Assembly: GCA_027579435.1 (NCBI GenBank)
Contig: JANBPK010000752.1
Coordinates: 1 to 64,000 of the forward strand
Length of the DNA: 64,000 nucleotides
Source of the DNA: Candolleomyces eurysporus
Lineage: Eukaryota > Basidiomycota > Agaricomycetes > Agaricales > Psathyrellaceae
Direction: 5' to 3'
The position numbers were made by a program, and so were the translations under genes. The notes beneath the pieces were generated by a model that was not told the origin of the DNA, ran no database searches, and was given only the letters and a program-made list of their open reading frames with translations. Below, one piece after another: positions 57,002 through 64,000 of the stretch (the first letter of the stretch is position 1; every line of letters starts with the position of its first letter).

Positions 57002-59026
57002 ATGAGCATCCTGCAAGGCAACTCGGCCTCTCTAGGCACCTCGGTACCTCCACATACCCCTCACGCGATATCAGTTTCGCTCCCAACATGGCGAGACAAC
57101 GTCGGTTATGAAGAGGGGGAGAAACGTGTCGTGGAGAGCATGGTGAACGGCTACCCAAGGTTCTTCATCCATCTAAGCATCCAAAAGGTGAGGAGCCCGC
57201 TGCTCTCCAATAAAACGAGTGCCTGACCAGCGATCCACAGTTGGCTGCCATTTGCGAGCAAAAATACGCTGTAGGGAGAGAACGCGCCATGCTATTCCCA
57301 ACGAAAAAGGTCGCAGAGCAATGCCGGGTCTTCATCCAAGATCGATCTGCCACCCTGGGCAAATCAGCCTCTGCACGCCTCGTCCATCTCCTCATCTGCC
57401 CAGACCGAGACCTCGTCNACAAGGAGAGCATCGCGGGCACGTGCGCAGACCTCCACATCGTCCTATTCCCCGGAGACTCGTTCTCGGTGGCCAAGGAGTT
57501 TTGGCAGCACACCGGGATGGGGATCAGCAGTCGCCTGGCGGACAAGTGCCTCGCGCTGTTGCCGGAAGAACTCAAGGAGCCCAGGGTGGTCCCTGCAACA
57601 CCGACAGCCGCTGCTAATCGATACTCCAAGGGAGGGTTCACGAAACATTATTCGGCAGCGGTCAAGAAGACGCCGTCTCCCCCGCCTACTGCCACTACCG
57701 AAGACGTGGGCAACGACACTGCCGTCTACCTCGAAGAACGATACGGCCGTAACCTCCCGCTTACCGCCGCCTCTTTCGCCAAACGCGCTCTACGCAGGAG
57801 GCTCGCTGGTGTCCTGCTATGCGATAGCGTCCCAGAGTGTCAGGAAACCGCGGGGGAGGAAGAGTTGAAAGTCGGGCCTAGCACGCGTGGTGTCAAGGAC
57901 GTATCCGAGTCGGACGTGTTCATGTACCCTACGGGCATGAGCGCCATTTGGAGCGCACACCAACTCGCTCTGAACACTCTTACACCTGCGAAGAGTGTGT
58001 GTTTCGGATTCCCCTACACCGATACACTCAAGATCCTGCAGAAGTGGGGTCCGGGGTGTCATTTCATGGGACATGGGCTCGACACCGACATCGACGAGAT
58101 GGAGAAGATCCTCGAGGAAGAGGCGAAAGCGAACCCGGGTACTCCTCCGATCTTGGCGCTGTTCACCGAGTTCCCTTCCAACCCCCTGTTGCGATCTGCG
58201 AATTTACCGAGGCTCCGTCAGTTGGCTGATAAGTACGATTTTATCATCGTCATCGACGAGACGATCGGTACTTTCGTCAACGTCAAGGTCATCCAGTATG
58301 CCGATATCGTTGTTAGCAGCTTGACGAAAGTGTTTAGTGGGGCTTCAAACGTGATGGGTGGAAGGTTCGTGAAATCTCCGGATTTCTCATTACAGCTGAC
58401 GTGACTAATGCGGACGATATGTAGCCTGATCCTGAACCCCCAAAGCCGACACTACAACGCCCTCAAAACCAAACTCACTTCAACATACGAAGACGTCTAT
58501 TTCGACGAAGATGCCATCTACATGGAACGCAACTCCCGCGACTTCAAGAAACGCATCCAGCTCATCAATTCCAACGCTGAAGCCGCCTGCGACTTCCTCC
58601 GCTCCCGATCTGTCGCTGGCGGGTACACCAACGCTAACGTCGCGATCAAGGAAGTGTGGTACCCCAAATACATCACCCCCGAGCACTACGACCACTGCCG
58701 CATCAAGAATAGCAGTACCACGGAAGAAGGGGGCTACGGTGGCCTCTTCTCCTTGACCTTCACCTCCAAGTCGGCTTCGCAAGTCTTCTTTGACACACTC
58801 CCGTGCTACAAGGGGCCCAGTCTTGGGACGAACTTTACACTGGCGTGTCCGTTTACGATTCTGGCGCATTTCACGGAGCTGGAGTGGGCGGCGGGGTATG
58901 GAGTTGAGGAGGGGTTGGTGAGGGTTAGTGTAGGGATGGAGGAACNGGGGGGAGTTGCTGAAGGGGCTGGACAGTGCGTTGGAGGCTGCTGAGGCTGCTG
59001 GGAGTGGGGTTGCTGGGAGCGGGTGA
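57002..59026 (+). CDS. Cystathionine gamma-synthase, PLP-dependent
   Basis: Three exons: 57002-57187, 57241-58364, 58425-59026. Makes cystathionine from an O-acyl-homoserine and cysteine (transsulfuration towards methionine). The fungal-type protein has an N-terminal extension of about 200 residues and then the Cys/Met-metabolism PLP domain: VFMYPTGMSAIWSAH, LFTEFPSNPLLR, then FIIVIDETIGTF and the PLP lysine in SSLTKVFSG. The C-terminal part has RNSRDFKKRI and [18 protein letters not shown]. An N at 57418 falls in a codon and keeps the frame. The N at 58946 precedes a G run and must be ignored to reach the stop (1911 nt, 636 aa). The tandem copy of this end, at 59787, confirms that reading. 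Equivalent of yeast STR2 or Neurospora met-7 by type. Convergent with an NLR. Confidence 0.9.
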
Positions 59027-59122
59027 GGCGGTTATTTGTGTTGTGTTGTTGATTTATCTTTCTTTCGTCGTCATTCCGCTATGCTACTACATGTTCCTCC
59101 AACAGGGCTGTCAAATGTATCA

Positions 59123-59713
59123 TTACATTCCATCGCATTTGTATCCAACTACAACATCATGCATTCTACCATATTTACTTGTATCATACTCTTTCAATAA
59201 AGCTTGGGTGTCCTTCACTTCTACTTGCCTGGTCAGTGCCCCAACTTCATGCCGGTGCCAATCAAGCTTCCACTTGTCACAGAATCTTTTCACAACCTCA
59301 GCATCCTCAGACTGTGTAGTAACAAAACGCATCAGTTGGCGCCCCGAGACAAGGGAAGATCACTCACTGTCGAAAAGTGAGCGAGTTGTTGAAGACCTTC
59401 GATGAAAAGGTGAAAGGAGATAACGTGGGATATCGTTCGCCATTTCGCAATTAATGCAGGGATGCACCCGTCCAGTTGATGCCATNCCCCCCTGCTGGGT
59501 GAAATCAGCAAGTTCGCAGTCAATCCCAATAGTGACATTGTCAACGCCTCGGGCTTCGACTAAAATGTATGGCATGTGATAGATGATACTCTTTAGATCC
59601 TTTGGGAAATGGGACTGCGCATCCTCCCTGCTGTCTTGTACTGTGTTCGCGTAGAAGTCGAGGTCTTGCGGACATTCGAGGATTCTTTGCATGTAACACC
59701 TTGCGAGATGCCT
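59123..59713 (-). pseudogene. Duplicated 3' end of the NACHT gene
   Basis: This matches the last ~190 residues of the NLR at 60163-62917: [27 protein letters not shown] in two pieces, then IGIDCELADFTQQGG, PLSRGAN and, after a potential intron, SEDAEVVKRFCDKWKLDWHR. The N at 59486 sits beside a C run, and ignoring it restores the frame, as elsewhere. There is no NACHT part and the homology stops abruptly at about 59713. It is part of a ~1-kb tandem duplication. Confidence 0.8.
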
Positions 59714-59786
59714 GTGCTTCAGTTGTTTGTACATGCTTGGAGTAGAGCGTACACACTGCCTCGCGCTCATATTTTGCACTTCCTCC

Positions 59787-60010
59787 CCTGCTACAAGGGG
59801 CCTAGTCTTGGGACGAACTTTACGCTGGCGTGCCCGTTTACGATTTTGGCGCATTTTACGGAATTGGAGTGGGCGGCGGGGTATGGAGTTGAGGAGGGGC
59901 TGGTTAGGGTTAGTGTGGGGATGGAGGAACGGGGTGAGCTGTTGAAGGGGTTGGAGAGTGCGTTGGAGGCTGCCGAGGCCGCTGCTGGTGGGATTGCTGG
60001 GAGCGGGTGA
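59787..60010 (+). pseudogene. Duplicated 3' end of cystathionine gamma-synthase
   Basis: The frame encodes [18 protein letters not shown] through [20 protein letters not shown] to the stop, nearly identical to the final 73 residues of the CGS gene, offset by 984 bases. The shared 3' untranslated sequence follows. Nothing upstream belongs to CGS, since the junction is to minus-strand NLR-derived and promoter-like sequence, so it should not make protein. Confidence 0.85.
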
Positions 60011-60162
60011 GGCGGTTATTTGTGTTGTTGATTTATCTTTCTTTCGTCGTCATTCCGCTATGCTACTACATGTTCCTCCAACAGGGCTATCAAATGTATC
60101 GCTACATACCATCGCATTTGTATCCAACTACAACATCATGCATTTTACCGTATTTACTTGTA

Positions 60163-62917
60163 TCATACTCTTTCAATGAAGCTTAGGTGTCCTTCACTCC
60201 TACTTGGCCATTCACCGAGAATTGAAGAGACACGACGTCGCTTTTCATGCCGCCACCAATCAAGCTGCCACTTGTCACAGAATCCCATCATAACCGCAGC
60301 ATCCTCAGGCTGTGTATTAACAAAATGTATCAGTTGGCGCCCCGAGACAAGGGAATATCGCTCACTATCCGAGTGCCAGCGAATGCTCGAAGAGTTTGAA
60401 TGAAAAGGCCAAAGGAGCCAACGCGGGACATCGTTTGCCATCTCGGAATTATTGCAGGCATGTGCCTGTCCAGTTTATGCCATCCCCCCTTCTGGGTGAA
60501 ATCAGCAAGCTCGTGGTCAATCCCAATAGTGCGGATGTCAACGTATCGGGTTTCGAGTAAGATCTCTGGCATGTAATGGATGGTGTTGATTAGATCCCTT
60601 AGGAAATGGGACTGCGCGTCCTCCCTGCTGTCCTGTACTGTGTTCGCGTAGGAGTCGAGGTCTAGCGGACATTCGAGGATTCTTTGCATGCAACACCTTG
60701 CGAGATGCGTGCAAAGGCAAGAACGTGGGACAAACAAAGCCTTTGCACGACTTTCTTCTTCCAGGAAGTCGGAAAGGGATTTGTGGTACAGGCGCAGGGT
60801 GAAATGGCCGGAATCATTCCTTTCGAGGGTCAGAAGGGAACGGAGGTCAGAAAACAAATCCTCTGAACCGCCGGCTCCTAGGCCAAGCAGCGTAGAGAGG
60901 GCATTGGCTGAAAAATGCCAACTGCTGACAGATGCCATACCCCTAGAGATATTTAGATGGTGAGTCCTGAGAAGCAAAAGAAAGTCGCGGTCGCTATTGG
61001 TATCAACCGCTTCGTACGCGTTCTTGGCATTCAACAAAATGTTCGTATACAGCATGTCGAGTGCTTCGAACGGACGTGCCTTTCGCCCATCGCGCGGTGT
61101 CCAGGTGAGAACGATCTTCAATCTCTCCGCTGGAGAGGCTCGACGCTCCGATATGTAGTTGAACGCCATGGCGACGTAGACAAACTGCCCTGAGGCAGCT
61201 GACACAAGCATATCAATGTCATTCTGGGTGAACCAGTGGGGATTGTCTGCCCGAGAACTGAGGGCGTGAAACCTCCTCTGGAGGTATCGACGCATATCAC
61301 CAGAGGCGTCGTACTTGTCGCTGAGCTGGATATGGTAAGCCAACGCGTGGAGGTAGCCACCCGGCGCCAACGCCGTACGAATAGCCCATTCCGGTCGGCT
61401 GGCGATGAAGATGCGAAAGGGAAGGTGGTTGACGAGCAGACACTCCTTGATGGCCCTGAGCAGTTCCGCTTGGTAGTCTTCACCCATGCACTCGTCGAGG
61501 CCATCAATCAAGATGACGTATGGAACGACGCTGAGATCCAACCTCCCGGTACTGGCAAGACGTTCGAAAGGCCCCACAATGAGAGTGGCCATTTGGTCCT
61601 GCAGCGACTGGGAGAAGATCAAAGGATCCTCCTCGACTCCAGCGCTGATCAACCTTTTGACTTCAGGGCTTCGTCTTCCTAGTTGGTACGCGATGGTGGG
61701 GACGACTGGGTCCATAATGTTACGACTGGGATCGGTCGCTGAGAAGAAAAATGAAGCGCCAAGAGTGCTTTTCATTCCACATCTTTCGGCGGTAGTCTGT
61801 TGCAAGGCAGATTTCCCAGAGCCTGCAGCACCCGTCATGCACAGCAAGCGTTGAGGACCATCCCAATTCTCGAGGAACGTCGCAATTTCGCCGGTCACTT
61901 CAACCCTGGTGTCTTCATCGCATTTTGGAGCGTCGTACCGAGCGCGGGAGTTGTGGAGAGCACTGGGCGCGGTGTGATCCAGCAAAAGTTGCCAGCCTAG
62001 CAAAGCGACGCGAGATAAGTACATGAACCTTAAGGGAAGAAGAACGAGTACACACCGTCAACTGATTCAGTTTGAGGATGGACAGTAACATTATGGGCAT
62101 CGATACACTGCAAGTTCCCCATTTGAACGTATTGTGCGCCATGGAAAAACGATCGATTCGGAAGTACAGTATCTGCACGTCTTTGCCGCGGAACGGCCCC
62201 CACTTCCAAAGGCACATGCTGGGAACGGGAAGGTAGCAGTCGGTGTGGTGAATTGCGCACCGTCGATCCAGCAGTCTGCCTGACACTTCTCTGGACTCTA
62301 TCCTCAACCGGCCGTTGCGAATTAAAAGGTCGAGGAGCAAGGTTGATCATGGATGCAAGCGTCGGGTCCGCTGGTGGCGGGTGCGGCGAACCGGGTTGTG
62401 GAATGCCCTCGATCGGTGATTGAGAAGGAGATGGTCGAGACACCACATTGTTCGGAGGAGGCGGTCGTAGTGATAACAGTACGTTCGCATTTCTGGAGGC
62501 GATATCGGGGTATGGAAAGGCTGGATCTATCCGGGAAGATACATGGAGGGGGCGGGTGGCTAAGGGGGGAAGTCGAGGATATAGGTTGGGTAGTAACGGT
62601 TGATCCATTGACCAAGGTGCAAATTGAGAGCGTGAATTATTGAACTTGGGTGGTTCCACCATCGGCCCACTGCCATGTCTATTTGCCTGGAGCTGTGCCA
62701 TCATGCCCTGGGTTAATTGTTGTGAAGCAGTCGTGGCAAGAACTGGTGGTGGAAGGCTTCGCATGCTGGGTTCAGGGTATGGTGGACCACGCTGCCTTCG
62801 TTCGTCGTTTGTCAGTGTAGCACCGTCCTCCCCACCATCCTGAGTGCTAAATGGCGAAGGGTAGGGTATGTGGGAACGAGAATTTGGGCCTGCGTTTCTG
62901 GGTAGGTCTTTGGGCAT
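60163..62917 (-). CDS. NACHT-domain NLR-like protein without recognisable C-terminal repeats
   Basis: Proposed exons: 62917-62056, 61996-60366, 60309-60163 (introns of 59 and 56 bp). The N-terminal ~270 residues are Pro/Ser/Arg-rich and probably disordered, ending in the motif GAQYVQMGNLQ. Then come APKCDEDTR, the P-loop MTGAAGSGKSAL, Walker B YVILIDGLDECMG, FIASRPEW, and a helical region with FTLRLYHKSLSDFLEEESRA, which is the usual post-NACHT winged-helix area. The C-terminus is short, with [17 protein letters not shown] and CDKWQLDWWRHE. If the last intron is retained, the protein ends earlier at 60330 with PLSRGAN. No TPR, WD40 or ankyrin repeats were seen. Convergent with CGS and overlapped by the ~1-kb duplication. 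Confidence 0.85.
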
Positions 62918-63468
62918 GAGAGAAGCAAAGGGCGAAGACCACGAGGCGTCCAGCTGTAGCGACTGCGGTTAACAGCAGCTGCGGCCCGTGCATCAGACGC
63001 CCAGGTGCCGAATTCGTAAACGAAATTCTGCGTGCGGCGCTTTGTTGTAGATGCTTGGAATTGAAGGGTGGACACATTCTCCCTCGAGATGCTGCACCTT
63101 CTTCAAGCAGTCACTGAAACCAAGCTGTAGTAGCGGGCGTAGACCCAACGTATGAACTGTGAACTGATACTCGACCTCCTAGATCTGTCGGTTCAACAGG
63201 CATCGCTGAGGAGAACAATTCGCCGAGGAACCGACCAAAGTTCAAGCTAGGGCAGGTACCCGACATAGGCGGATGAGTTATTTGTACATGTTTGGAATAG
63301 AGGTACATCTCCGGCCGTGCGTCACTTGCTGGTGGACCTCGCGCTCATATTTGCACTTGACGTATCACGAATTCTGTACGGGGTGTTGTTCTACCTGCGA
63401 GAGAGCTGTCTCAGCCAGGAGCTCAAAGTGACCCACTACTTGCAGGAACCGCCAGCAGCCAAAGAAAA
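62918..63468. other. Intergenic, NLR 5' side
   Basis: A minus-strand frame stays open to about 63075 but lacks family features, so this is likely the 5' leader of the NLR. A stretch at about 63284-63360 resembles 59726-59786, the DNA just before the CGS 3'-end copy. That junction segment was therefore copied from here, or from a common source. Confidence 0.45.
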
Positions 63469-64000
63469 CGCGGAACCTCCTCAAACCCCTCACGCAATAT
63501 CGGGTTCGCTCCCAACCTGGGGAGATAATTTCTGCCCCCGACTCCCTACAGCCATGGCTTTTCACGTCTCCTCGGTTCTCCTCTTCTCCCTTCCCCATCC
63601 ACTGATACCACCAAGTCATCGTCGCTGAACACGGTGGTGACCTTCGATGAGCATACTGCAAGGCAACTCGACCTCTCTGGGCACCTCGGTAGTTCCACGT
63701 ACCCCTAACGCGATATCAGATCGCTCCTGGCTATGAAGGGAGTGAGAGATGTGCTGTAGAGAGCATGGTGAACGGCTATCCGAGGTTCTTCATCCCTCTA
63801 AGCACCCAAAAGGTGAGTAGCCCACTGCTCTCGACTATCAACCAGGTTCTTGACCAATGATTCACAGTTAGCTTCCATCTGCAAGCAAAAAGTACGCTGT
63901 AGGCGGAGAACGTGCCACACTATGCCCAACCAAAAAGGTCGCAAAACAGTGCCGCGTCTTCATTCAAGATCGACCTGCCACCGTGGACAAACCAGCCTCT
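63469..64000 (+). pseudogene. 5' end of a second cystathionine gamma-synthase copy, runs off the window
   Basis: 63530-64000 aligns with 56880-57370: leader, ATG at about 63648, exon 1 with SMVNGYPRFF, the intron start GTGAGTAGCC and the beginning of exon 2 with KVAKQCRVFIQD-like coding. Relative to the first gene, exon 1 lacks about 19 bases near 63727, which shifts the frame. A separate short piece of exon 1 (about 63475-63527), containing the equivalent of the missing bases, lies just upstream. This copy is therefore probably inactive unless spliced differently. The rest lies beyond the window edge. Confidence 0.7.

Noticed and set aside
57002..59026. O-acetylhomoserine sulfhydrylase or cystathionine beta-lyase instead of cystathionine gamma-synthase
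   Set aside because: The long N-terminal extension and the overall motif set fit fungal cystathionine gamma-synthase better; the sister enzymes lack this extension. Substrate choice still cannot be proven from sequence alone.

Overview
The window reads as nuclear DNA of an Agaricomycete (mushroom-type basidiomycete). Genes are packed on both strands, and most are split by introns of about 50-85 bp with GT..AG ends. The gene families are typical of that group: NACHT NLR-like proteins ending in TPR repeats, an HNH_2 nuclease protein, a 7-TM receptor with a very long intracellular loop, a coiled-coil F-box protein, and P450 tandem arrays. Most of the single-N positions sit beside homopolymer runs, and in several genes the reading frame closes only when the N, or one base of the run, is ignored. 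The source is therefore probably a pyrosequencing-like draft, and single frameshifts here should not be taken as proof of pseudogenes.

Layout. 0-2.8 kb: the end of a probable LTR retrotransposon (LTR plus broken gag-like ORF) and a 5'-truncated TPR piece of an NLR. 3.3-7.0 kb: a NACHT-TPR gene with 13 very similar 45-residue repeats and two frameshifts, divergent from an HNH nuclease gene (7.4-8.6 kb). 8.9-25.2 kb: housekeeping-like block with a small CBS-like protein, a 7-TM receptor, a MYND-finger protein, the ribosome quality control ligase LTN1 (13 exons) and the delta-9 desaturase OLE1. 26.5-29.7 kb: an apparently intact NACHT-TPR gene. 30.1-31.6 kb: a conserved protein of unknown function broken by frameshifts, followed by WD40 and TPR remnants of further NLR genes. 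33-49.7 kb: a tandemly amplified region with three P450 genes that share one 10-exon structure, separated by two epoxide-hydrolase remnants and repeated non-coding blocks. 49.9-55.4 kb: an F-box gene and two paralogous double-GFA-domain proteins. 57-64 kb: cystathionine gamma-synthase (CGS) convergent with a second NACHT gene, with a tandem duplication of about 1 kb covering both 3' ends, and the 5' end of a second CGS copy running off the window.

Working together. LTN1 acts on stalled 60S ribosomes and OLE1 makes monounsaturated acyl-CoA. CGS makes cystathionine from an activated homoserine ester and cysteine. The P450s plus epoxide-hydrolase remnants suggest a oxidative secondary-metabolism or detoxification locus that grew by segmental duplication. 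The most interesting part is the NLR content. Two NACHT proteins have dissimilar N-termini but share a short motif just before the NACHT domain. Repeat arrays, truncated copies and duplicated flanks indicate fast birth-and-death evolution of what is probably a fungal innate-immunity or allorecognition repertoire.
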